Positions 1 to 5,757 of a stretch of DNA of 6,350 nt are shown here, piece by piece. The stretch covers positions 1 through 6,350 of the forward strand of contig DASSZK010000407.1 in the NCBI GenBank assembly GCA_035702845.1. Reading direction: 5' to 3'. Positions within the stretch are counted from its first letter, which is position 1, and every line of letters begins with the position of its first letter. The DNA comes from JAJZMF01 sp035702845. Lineage in GTDB: Bacteria; Actinomycetota; Acidimicrobiia; Acidimicrobiales; Palsa-688. The notes beneath the pieces are model-generated. The model was given only the letters and a program-made list of their open reading frames with translations. It searched no databases and was not told the origin of the DNA. Made by a program: the position numbers and the translations under genes.

Positions 1-877
1 GCCCCCCGCCGAGGTCGTAGTTCTCGTCAAACTCTTTGTGGTTGAGCACCCTCTTCGCGGAGATGGAGTACAGGTGCTTGGGGCGGCCGTTCACAGTTGC
101 CTCGATGCGCGCCGCTGCCAGGCGCTCCTGGACTTGCTCGATCACCTGTGCCAGGTACAGGTCGCGCTCGGGGGCGCGTGCCGCCACCATCTGCTCGATC
201 TGTGCATAGCGGCGCGGGTGAAGGGCGGCGAATGCGAGGTCCTCCAATTGCCATTTGATGTCGGCGATGCCAAAACGGTGCGCGAGGGGGGCGTAGATAT
301 CGAGCGTTTCCTGCGCGATCCGCTTCTGGCTGGCTTCGGGCATGGCCGCCAGCGTCCGCATGTTGTGCAGGCGGTCCCCCAGCTTTATAAGAAGGACCCG
401 GGGGTCCTTGGCCATGGCCACCAGCATCTTGCGCATGGTGGCCGCCTGCGCCGCGGCACGCGAGTCAAAGCTGACCCTCTCCAGCTTGGTGACCCCGTCG
501 ACGATCTGGGCGACCATTGGCCCAAAACCCGCCTCGATGTCCTCCACCGACAGGGCGGTGTCCTCAACCGAGTCATGGAGCAGAGCAGCCGCCAGGGTGA
601 CATCGTCCATGCCCAGCCCGGCAAGCACGGTGGCAACGGCGAGAGGATGAGAGATGAACGCTTCGCCGGAGCGACGGACCTGGCCCTCGTGCGCACGCTC
701 CGCCGTCTCGTAAGCCTTGATAATGAGGCTGGCATCACCCTTGGGGTGGCGCTCCCTGTAGGACTGCAGCAGGGGGACGAGGGCGTCAGTACCGGCTGCG
801 CCTTGACGGCGCCATGGCAGGACGCGGTCCACCGTAGAAGCGGCCTTACCTCCCCGAGCCCGCTCTACTGTGGTCAT
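1..877 (-). CDS. rel: Bifunctional (p)ppGpp synthetase/hydrolase (RelA/SpoT homologue), 5' part only
   Basis: N-terminal 292 codons of a long RSH enzyme; the gene continues beyond base 1. The family makes pppGpp/ppGpp from ATP plus GTP/GDP in amino-acid starvation and hydrolyses it at an N-terminal HD domain. Visible here is the whole hydrolase domain, residues ~35-200: RRSGEAFISHPLAVA (H77), LHDSVEDT (H101, D102, E105, D106) and KLGDRLHNMRTL (D168, N172). All metal and catalytic positions of the HD site are present, so hydrolase activity is expected. The start of the synthetase domain is reached with GRPKHLYSI (264-272). The following stretch, SISAKRVLNHKEFDENYDLGG, is less typical: most relatives have YSIYxKM and FDLVGIR. 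The ATG at 877 is supported by GGAGG 11 bases upstream. A variable ~30-residue N-terminal extension precedes the domain. It lies downstream of apt, the usual actinobacterial arrangement. Identification is firm; synthetase competence cannot be judged from this window. Confidence 0.96.
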   Translation of the reverse strand, partial: MTTVERARGGKAASTVDRVLPWRRQGAAGTDALVPLLQSYRERHPKGDASLIIKAYETAERAHEGQVRRSGEAFISHPLAVATVLAGLGMDDVTLAAALLHDSVEDTALSVEDIEAGFGPMVAQIVDGVTKLERVSFDSRAAAQAATMRKMLVAMAKDPRVLLIKLGDRLHNMRTLAAMPEASQKRIAQETLDIYAPLAHRFGIADIKWQLEDLAFAALHPRRYAQIEQMVAARAPERDLYLAQVIEQVQERLAAARIEATVNGRPKHLYSISAKRVLNHKEFDENYDLGGG

Positions 878-888
878 CCGACCAGGCA

Positions 889-893
889 CCTCC
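889..893 (-). promoter_or_regulatory. Ribosome binding site of rel
   Basis: GGAGG (within GGAGGTG) on the minus strand ends 11 bases before the ATG at 877. It is the only strong Shine-Dalgarno match near the N-terminus and decides the start. An in-frame GTG four codons upstream overlaps this site's immediate downstream side and is therefore unlikely to initiate. Confidence 0.6.
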
Positions 894-903
894 GCACGAT
901 CTG

Positions 904-909
904 CCTATA
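904..909 (-). promoter_or_regulatory. Possible -10 element of a rel promoter
   Basis: TATAGG on the minus strand would put a transcription start about 20 bases before the rel ATG, just ahead of the ribosome binding site. The only -35-like hexamer upstream, TTGTCC (930-935), is part of the inverted repeat and is 20 bases away, longer than the usual 16-18. This is a weak candidate; rel could equally be read through from apt. Confidence 0.2.
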
Positions 910-929
910 GCCGCTTAGGGCCCGCCGCA

Positions 930-1004
930 GGACAAGTTGCGCGGGCGCGTGGCGTCAGCGCCCGTGCAGCAGTCCCTTTCGGTCTGCAACCGCGCGACTT
1001 GTCC
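930..1004. repeat. 15-bp inverted repeat with structured 45-base spacer between apt and rel
   Basis: The arms are GGACAAGTTGCGCGG (930-944) and CCGCGCGACTTGTCC (990-1004). They are reverse complements at 14 of 15 positions; the one mismatch would be a G-U pair in a plus-strand RNA and an A-C mismatch in the apt-rel transcript. In the minus-strand RNA the spacer can fold further. A GCAG/CTGC stem (984-987 with 969-972) continues through CC/GG to a GAAA loop (977-980). A 7-bp stem CGGGCGC/GCGCCCG (958-964 with 942-948) has a 9-base loop and competes with the outer stem over 942-944. The element begins 12 bases after the apt stop. It has no following U-run, so it is not a standard intrinsic terminator. 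It could be an RNA leader of rel, a processing or stability element, or a two-site DNA operator. The repeat is certain; its role is unknown. Confidence 0.8.
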
Positions 1005-1016
1005 GAAGGCGGTCCC

Positions 1017-1547
1017 TTACTCATAACTGACCAGAGCCTCGACCGCGAGCTCGCCCAGTTTGTCCCGCCCGTTCAAGAAGCCCAGCTCGATCACGCAGCC
1101 GAACCCGACAGCCTCGCCGCCCAGTTTCTCCACCAGCCGGCACGTGGCAGCCGCCGTGCCACCCGTGGCCAGGACGTCGTCTACCACCAGCGCCCGTTCC
1201 CCCGGTTCCAGCGAGTCCGTGTGAACCTCGAGGGTGTCGAAGCCGTACTCCAGCTCGTAGGTGTCCGAGTACACGCTCGCCGGCAGTTTGCCCTTTTTGC
1301 GGACCGGGACAAAGCCTGCACCCAAGTGGTACGCCACCGGAGCGGCAATGATGAAGCCGCGGGCCTCGACCCCGATCACCTTGTCGATACGCAGGTCTTC
1401 GAAGGGTGCCGCCAGCGCGCTTATAACGGCCGAAAAGGCCTTGGCATCCGCCAGGAGCGGCGTGATGTCCTTGAAGGTCACGCCCGCCTTGGGAAAGTCC
1501 GGGATGTCACGGACCAGATCCTTTACCCGGGCGACGACCTCTTCCAT
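1017..1547 (-). CDS. apt: Adenine phosphoribosyltransferase
   Basis: Complete 176-residue cytoplasmic enzyme of purine salvage: adenine + PRPP gives AMP + diphosphate. The length is normal for bacterial Apt. In order: IPDFPKAGVTFKDITPLL (15-32), the family's N-terminal signature; EARGF (61-65); the flexible catalytic-loop region VRKKGKLPA (82-90) and YELEYG (97-102), with the expected catalytic Glu at E100; and the PRPP-binding motif VVDDVLATGGT (121-131), all intact. The ATG at 1547 starts 25 bases after the secF stop, behind only a weak AGTAGG at 8-base spacing, so translation may partly depend on secF readthrough. It most likely shares the yajC-secD-secF transcript. In actinobacteria apt usually sits, as here, between secF and rel, linking adenine salvage with (p)ppGpp metabolism. 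No oddities. Confidence 0.97.
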   Translation of the reverse strand: MEEVVARVKDLVRDIPDFPKAGVTFKDITPLLADAKAFSAVISALAAPFEDLRIDKVIGVEARGFIIAAPVAYHLGAGFVPVRKKGKLPASVYSDTYELEYGFDTLEVHTDSLEPGERALVVDDVLATGGTAAATCRLVEKLGGEAVGFGCVIELGFLNGRDKLGELAVEALVSYE

Positions 1548-1572
1548 GAGGACAGCCTACTACCGGCCCCGC

Positions 1573-3132
1573 TCAGCGCTTGCGGGCAGCCTTTTTCCGG
1601 GCCTTGGGCGGTGCGGGACGCCGAGGCACACCTGCCCCTGTGCCCACGGCCGGCGCTGCGCCGAGCCCGGGACCGCCTGCGACGCCCGAGAAGGGCGGGC
1701 TCCCGGCCGCCATGCCGGCGCCGGTGTTCCCCCCTTCAGGTCCACCGGCGCCAGCAGCGGCGCTTCCCGCCCCAAGGTCCGTGCCTGCAAGCCCTCCACC
1801 CTCGAGGCCTCGCTCGACCGGGCGCCACCCCGCCGCACCGACGGCTGTCGCTCCGGGCACTGTCGACCCGGGCACTGTCGACCCGGGCACTGTCGCTTCG
1901 GGCACTGTGCGCGCGCCGACCGAGGCCGGCGCCGCGCCATAGCCACTATTGCCGCCGACGGTATGCACCGGAGCGGCCGCACCAGGCCCCGAGCCGGCCT
2001 CTGCCTTCTTTGGGCTCGCCGGGGCCACACTTGTCCGGGGACCGAACAGCTCCCCGTGCGACACGGTCGCCGCGGTTATGCGCTGGCGTGACTGCGGGTA
2101 CATCGCCAAGCGCCGGCGGATCTCGACGTAGCGAGGCTCGCGCTCTTTTAGCAGAGCAAGCAACGGCGACGCGATAAAGATCGAGGAGTAGGCACCGCTC
2201 ATGAGGCCGATGAACAGAGCCAGACCGAAGTCGTTGAGCGCGGTGGCACCGAGGATCCACGACCCAATGACCAAGATGCAAAAGACCGGCATGATGGCAA
2301 CGAAGGAGGTGTTTATGGACCGGGCCAGCACCTGGTTCATGGACAGGTTGACAACGTCCGTATAGGTCACCTTGTTCGTCGACGCCAATCCCTTGGTGTT
2401 CTCTTTGACTTTGTCGAACACGACGATTGTGTCGTAGAGGCTGTAACCGAGAACTGTAAGGAACGCGATCACGGTGTCCGGGCTGACCTGGAAACCAGAC
2501 AACGCGTAGATACCCACCGTGATGAGCATGTCGTGGAGCAGGGCCACGAGGGCGGCGATCGCCATCTTGGACTCGAAGTACATCGAAATGGCTATCGAGA
2601 TCAATATGAGGAATACCACCACCGCCTTGACGGCCTTGCTGGTAATGGAGCTACCCCAGGAGGGACCGATGGCATTGACGGTCACGTCCTGCTGGGGAAC
2701 ATGACCGATCTTGGCCAACTCGGTCGTGACCCGCTTGACCAGCGTCGTGTCGCTTGTGGTCTTGGCCGGCGCCTGGACCTGGATATTGGCTTTGCCCGTC
2801 TCACGGTTCGTCAGCCGGGTGATGGTGGCCTGGCTGAGGTCGCCACCGAGGTGGCTGAGATCCGCCCGCACCGTGGCAACCGACGCCGTGGCCGGCACCT
2901 GCCATACCGTGCCGCCCTTGAAGTCGATGCTGAAGTTGAGGCCACCCGCGCCGAGTGCGATGAGCCCCAGGACGATAACCGCCCCGGAAGCAGCGAACCA
3001 GATCTTCCAGCGGTTTATAAAGTCAAAATTGGTCTGGCCCCGGTAAAGCCGGCGGATGACGCTACCGCTTACCGCGGGGTCGCCCTTATAGCCACCGGCC
3101 GAAGATGCCTTGACGGTCTGCACTTTGGTCAT
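1573..3132 (-). CDS. secF: Protein translocase subunit SecF with long low-complexity C-terminal tail
   Basis: Inner-membrane partner of SecD. SecDF binds the SecYEG channel and uses proton flow to pull preproteins out. Six membrane segments are seen at about residues 43-62, 167-185, 190-211, 218-238, 273-295 and 302-326. The extracytoplasmic P4-type head lies between the first two and begins with the SIDFKGG motif (68-74). LGYSLYDTIVVFD (228-240) carries D234, and RSINTSF carries R271; these match the Asp and Arg of the proton relay in characterised SecDF. The conserved part ends near residue 345. The remaining ~175 residues are Gly/Ala/Pro-rich, contain a TVPGS-type pentapeptide repeat (410-429) and end in a basic KARKKAARKR. 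The ATG at 3132 is 16 bases after the secD stop. A GTG at 3186 would add 18 residues overlapping secD and has no support. The tail is atypical; the core assignment is secure. Confidence 0.95.
   Translation of the reverse strand: MTKVQTVKASSAGGYKGDPAVSGSVIRRLYRGQTNFDFINRWKIWFAASGAVIVLGLIALGAGGLNFSIDFKGGTVWQVPATASVATVRADLSHLGGDLSQATITRLTNRETGKANIQVQAPAKTTSDTTLVKRVTTELAKIGHVPQQDVTVNAIGPSWGSSITSKAVKAVVVFLILISIAISMYFESKMAIAALVALLHDMLITVGIYALSGFQVSPDTVIAFLTVLGYSLYDTIVVFDKVKENTKGLASTNKVTYTDVVNLSMNQVLARSINTSFVAIMPVFCILVIGSWILGATALNDFGLALFIGLMSGAYSSIFIASPLLALLKEREPRYVEIRRRLAMYPQSRQRITAATVSHGELFGPRTSVAPASPKKAEAGSGPGAAAPVHTVGGNSGYGAAPASVGARTVPEATVPGSTVPGSTVPGATAVGAAGWRPVERGLEGGGLAGTDLGAGSAAAGAGGPEGGNTGAGMAAGSPPFSGVAGGPGLGAAPAVGTGAGVPRRPAPPKARKKAARKR
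1846..1905. repeat. Four tandem 15-bp units inside secF
   Basis: Units start at 1846, 1861, 1876 and 1891. The two central copies, TGTCGACCCGGGCAC, are identical; the outer two differ at a few bases in the middle. The unit is in frame (five codons) and encodes TVPGS/TVPEA/TVPGA in the SecF tail. Identical central copies point to recent duplication by slippage, in a part of the protein that tolerates length change. Confidence 0.9.
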
Positions 3133-3148
3133 GAGCTTGTTCGGTCCC

Positions 3149-5008
3149 CTAGGAATTGAGCGCCGCACCCAGCCCACGGCTGACACCGAGGGCGCCGCCC
3201 CCTGTGACCGCTGAGCGGTGGCCTATCAGGACCACGAGAGGCCGGGTGAAGAAGTAGGTGGTGACCACGTTGAGCAACGTGGCCAAGCCGAGGAAGAAGG
3301 CAAACCCGCGCACGTCGCCGACTGTCAACGCATACAGCACGAGCGCAGCAATAAAGGACGAGAAGTCAGCCGCGAGGATCGTCCTGAACGCCCGGGAGAA
3401 GCTCTTCTCCACGGACGAGCGGACCGTACGGCCACTGCGGATCTCTTCCTTGAGCCGTTCGAAGTACACGACGCAAGAGTCCGCCGTGACACCCACGGAG
3501 ACGATGAGGCCGATGACCCCCGACAACGTGAGCGCCAGCCCTTCGGTATAACTGAGGAGCGTGGTTATTGCGTACAGGAGCGCGCCGGACATGCAAATGC
3601 CGAGGACGACGACGAGGCCCAGAGCGCGGTAGTAGATGAGCAGGTACAACAGCACTAGGAGCACGGCGACCGCACCAGCGATGGCGCCGGCCCTCAGTGA
3701 GTCCGTACCGATCTGAGGCGAGACGTTGCTGAAGTCCTGCGCCACGAAGGTGACGGGCAGCGAGCCGTAGTTGAGGGCGTTGGCCAGGTTCTGCGCCTGC
3801 TGAGCGGTAAAGGCACCCGAGATTTCGGCACTGCCGTTAAAGGTTGCCGCGTCGATGGACGGAGCTGATTCGACGAGCCCGTCCAGCTCGATCGCTTGGT
3901 CTGCGCAATAAGGCGGCTGCTTGGTGTTCTGCTCGTAGCACTGGTAATGCGCCGCGGCGTACTTGTTGAACAGGTTCGAGCCCTTTGAGGTGAACGTCAG
4001 GTTCACCTGCCATTGGTCGTTTTGTACGTTGAGCTGAGCGCTGGCGCTCGACACGATGCTGCCGTCCATCTCGGCAGGCCCGAGCACGTAGCGGTAGTCG
4101 GGGGTGTAGTGGTTGCCCTTGACACCGAAGTCGGAGTACATCGGCAACACGACAGTGTCGTTGCGCTTGTCCCAGATGGGCGGGGTAAGCCCGTGGCTGT
4201 CACCGTGAGCGGGCATGTAACCGGCTTGCTGAGCCGGGCTAGCGCCGCATATCGCCTGGCCGAGCGACGTAGTTGTGGTCACGGGACGGGTGGTGCTCAC
4301 AGGTGCGGTCGTAGCCGTGACGGGTGTCTTGGGAGGCACGCTCTTGTGCACCGGAGCCACGGTCGTGCGTACGGACGTGCCGGCAGTCTTTCCCTGGGCC
4401 GTCTTTCCCTGGGCCGTGCCCGTGGAAGCCAACGGCACCTGGACGGACGCCAGCTTGGCGTCGATGTGCTGTTCGGGCCCGAACGCCTTCTTGGAGGTCG
4501 TCGCCGTAGGGCCATTTACTGGAGTGGCCTTCGCCTTGGGCTTCACCTTTGCCGGCACGGACGTGGAGGACTTGGAGGCCCCCCCGGTCTTCGACTTGGG
4601 AGTTGTGGTCCCCGTAGTCGTCTTCGACGTCTTCGAACTGACAACTCCCTGGTAAGGCGGGATCAGGCAGTCCACCGGACGGTAAAAGAGCTGGGCGGTC
4701 TCACCCAGGGTCGAAAGGATTTGAGTGTCGTTCTTCGCACCCGGCAGCTCGATCACTATGTCGCTACCCTGCTGGGTCACGTTGGCGTTCGACACACCGA
4801 GGCCGTTGACGCGGTTCTCGATGATGTTGCCTGCCTCAGTCAGGATGTTGGAGTTGACCTTGCCTGTCGGTTTCTCGACGATCGAGACGCCACCCTTCAG
4901 GTCCAGGCCGAGCAACGGCGCCTTGCCCGCGACGAAGGTGGCACCGAAGCTCAGCACTGCCACCAAAAGCACGCCGACCAGGGAGTAAACCAGCGCGCGC
5001 GAACGCAT
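3149..5008 (-). CDS. secD: Protein translocase subunit SecD with a Thr/Lys/Pro-rich insert in the periplasmic head
   Basis: 619-residue membrane protein, the larger SecDF subunit, acting after SecA to complete preprotein export. TM1 is at ~7-27, followed by the GLDLKGG motif (34-40) and IIENRVNGLG (62-71) of the P1 head. VLGPAEMDGSIV (308-319), QAIELDGLVESAPSI (371-385) and FTAQQAQNLANALNYGSLP (400-418) are standard late-P1 motifs. Five further membrane segments lie at ~438-460, 463-486, 490-515, 545-563 and 567-590. GVTADSCVVYFERLKEE (506-522) holds D510, equivalent to the proton-relay Asp of TM4. Between ~120 and ~255 lies a low-complexity insert rich in Thr, Lys, Pro and Ser, bounded by C114 and C254; C357 and C368 form a second cysteine pair. 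The ATG lies 3 bases after the yajC stop with GGGGAG 9 bases upstream. Translational coupling with yajC is likely. Confidence 0.97.
   Translation of the reverse strand: MRSRALVYSLVGVLLVAVLSFGATFVAGKAPLLGLDLKGGVSIVEKPTGKVNSNILTEAGNIIENRVNGLGVSNANVTQQGSDIVIELPGAKNDTQILSTLGETAQLFYRPVDCLIPPYQGVVSSKTSKTTTGTTTPKSKTGGASKSSTSVPAKVKPKAKATPVNGPTATTSKKAFGPEQHIDAKLASVQVPLASTGTAQGKTAQGKTAGTSVRTTVAPVHKSVPPKTPVTATTAPVSTTRPVTTTTSLGQAICGASPAQQAGYMPAHGDSHGLTPPIWDKRNDTVVLPMYSDFGVKGNHYTPDYRYVLGPAEMDGSIVSSASAQLNVQNDQWQVNLTFTSKGSNLFNKYAAAHYQCYEQNTKQPPYCADQAIELDGLVESAPSIDAATFNGSAEISGAFTAQQAQNLANALNYGSLPVTFVAQDFSNVSPQIGTDSLRAGAIAGAVAVLLVLLYLLIYYRALGLVVVLGICMSGALLYAITTLLSYTEGLALTLSGVIGLIVSVGVTADSCVVYFERLKEEIRSGRTVRSSVEKSFSRAFRTILAADFSSFIAALVLYALTVGDVRGFAFFLGLATLLNVVTTYFFTRPLVVLIGHRSAVTGGGALGVSRGLGAALNS
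4386..4415. repeat. Perfect 15-bp tandem duplication inside secD
   Basis: GTCTTTCCCTGGGCC occurs twice head to tail. It is in frame and gives the repeated KTAQG at about residues 202-211 of SecD, within the low-complexity insert. Like the repeat in secF the unit is five codons and the copies are identical, suggesting recent slippage. Confidence 0.9.
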
Positions 5009-5011
5009 CGG

Positions 5012-5647
5012 TCAGCGCTCCCCGTTGGTCGGCCCAGTACCGCCGGCAGGCACAGTACCGTCGGGGCCCGATGCCGGGGGTACAGGCACCGCTGGAGGCA
5101 CGGCCCCCGTCTCCGGGTAGGCGTCGGCGGGCGGCACTTCGTTGGTTGTGCCGTACTCGTCCTGGAAACCGCCGCTCCCGCCGCCGGTCACGTCGACCAC
5201 GGGCTCGTCGGCGGAGCCGGTGCCACTGGGGCCAGTGCCCGTCGAACCCGTGCCAGTCGAACGACCTGTCGCAGTGGCTCCCGCCCTGGCGGCATTGCGA
5301 CCCCCATAGGTGCGGGCCTGTGCGGCCAGGTAGGTAGAACGCAGCTGTACAGCCTGCGGGACGAACTTGACGACGACTCCGTTGGACACCTCGATGTCCA
5401 CCATGGTCTCGTCCATGCGCCTGACCCGCCCGACCATGCCACCGGCGACAACCTCGTCGCCGACGTCGAAGGTGCGAGCCTGGCGCATCGCGGCCATACG
5501 GCGCTTCTGGTTGGGCCGCATGACAAGGAAGTACATGAGGCCGATGATGACGAGCAGGACCAGGAGCACGGGGGAACCCGAGTTGGTCGTCTTCGCCTTT
5601 GACGCTGTGGCGGCCACGAGGTAGGACGCGTTATTTATGAAGTGCAT
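5012..5647 (-). CDS. yajC: Preprotein translocase subunit YajC with extended C-terminal tail
   Basis: Small single-span membrane protein that associates with SecDF. A short N-terminus precedes the membrane segment (~26-43, ending LVMRPNQKRR). The conserved soluble domain follows: FDVGDEVVAGGMVGRV (60-75), then MVDIEVSNGVVVKFVPQAV (82-100). This pattern is diagnostic. Family members are typically about 85-120 residues; this one has 211, the extra ~100 being Gly/Thr/Ser/Pro-rich with short GSTGTG-like repeats (~131-145) and a Pro/Val-rich end. It is the first gene of a tight yajC-secD-secF cluster, with 3 bases to secD. The chosen ATG at 5647 has no recognisable Shine-Dalgarno (upstream GGCACCAACCTCAA) and overlaps a possible small ORF. 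A GTG at codon 11 would remove part of the N-terminus and also lacks a binding site, so the ATG is kept. Confidence 0.94.
   Translation of the reverse strand: MHFINNASYLVAATASKAKTTNSGSPVLLVLLVIIGLMYFLVMRPNQKRRMAAMRQARTFDVGDEVVAGGMVGRVRRMDETMVDIEVSNGVVVKFVPQAVQLRSTYLAAQARTYGGRNAARAGATATGRSTGTGSTGTGPSGTGSADEPVVDVTGGGSGGFQDEYGTTNEVPPADAYPETGAVPPAVPVPPASGPDGTVPAGGTGPTNGER
5018..5023 (-). promoter_or_regulatory. Ribosome binding site of secD within the end of yajC
   Basis: GGGGAG on the minus strand ends 9 bases before the secD ATG at 5008 and lies in the last codons of yajC. Its quality and position fix the secD start and suggest that ribosomes finishing yajC help load secD. Confidence 0.65.
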
Positions 5648-5697
5648 TTGAGGTTGGTGCCGCTCAGGGAGTCGGGCCCCACGGTGGAGCCCCCCAT
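5635..5697 (-). CDS. Possible 20-codon upstream ORF overlapping the yajC start
   Basis: The ATG at 5697 opens a frame ending in TAA at 5635-5637, ten codon bases inside yajC. The 20-residue product begins MGGSTVGPDS and ends NLKCTS, with no recognisable family. A weak AGGT lies 8 bases before its ATG. Because yajC itself lacks a ribosome binding site, termination-reinitiation from this frame is one way it could be translated. A chance ORF of this length is common in GC-rich DNA, so support is weak. Confidence 0.2.
   Translation of the reverse strand: MGGSTVGPDSLSGTNLKCTS
5674..5692. other. GC-rich hairpin in the yajC leader
   Basis: GGGCCCCAC and GTGGAGCCC are reverse complements except at one position and are separated by a single G. 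In the minus-strand RNA this folds to an 8-bp stem, including one G-U pair, with a 3-base loop, 26 bases upstream of the yajC ATG. No U-run follows, so it is not a textbook terminator of tgt. It could affect yajC translation or serve as a protein site. The structure is visible; its function is unknown. Confidence 0.4.
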
Positions 5698-5709
5698 AGG
5701 CAACGACCT

Positions 5710-5730
5710 AGCCTAGCTTGTCGGGCCCGA
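5710..5730 (-). promoter_or_regulatory. Possible yajC operon promoter -10 with adjacent palindrome
   Basis: TAGGCT (5710-5715, minus) fits the TANNNT form of actinobacterial -10 elements and would start RNA near 5703, before the leader hairpin. No good -35 is found 16-18 bases upstream. Immediately upstream is the perfect 10-bp palindrome TCGGGCCCGA (5721-5730), whose position is compatible with an operator. GTCGGGCCC within it (5720-5728) recurs at 5671-5679 in the same orientation. This is a tentative assignment. Confidence 0.22.
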
Positions 5731-5757
5731 GCGGGAGGCGCAGCGGGCGCGCGGGGC

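Noticed and set aside
38..910. Plus-strand open frame of 290 codons opposite rel
   Set aside because: It lies entirely opposite the conserved Rel hydrolase domain; the product looks like an antisense translation.
930..1004. Inverted repeat as an intrinsic terminator after apt
   Set aside because: The arms are 45 bases apart and no U-run follows the 3' arm on either strand.
1846..1905. Direct repeats considered as a CRISPR-like array
   Set aside because: The 15-bp units are contiguous with no spacers and encode an in-frame pentapeptide repeat.
870..2177. Plus-strand open frame of 435 codons opposite apt and secF
   Set aside because: It is antisense to Apt and the SecF tail, has no recognisable domain, and its repeats merely mirror the in-frame SecF repeats.
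3133..3186. Upstream GTG start adding 18 residues to SecF
   Set aside because: It would overlap the end of secD by 38 bases and has no binding site. The ATG at 3132, 16 bases after the secD stop, suits operon spacing better.
4013..5602. Long plus-strand open frame opposite yajC and secD (529 codons)
   Set aside because: The minus-strand frames here encode unmistakable YajC and SecD. The plus-strand translation is Arg/Gly/His-rich without motifs, as expected for an antisense frame in GC-rich DNA.
1573..5647. Translation-arrest motif (RAPP/RAGP type) controlling the Sec genes
   Set aside because: No such motif is found in YajC or in the short leader ORF. The SecF end has RRPAPPK, which is similar only in composition.
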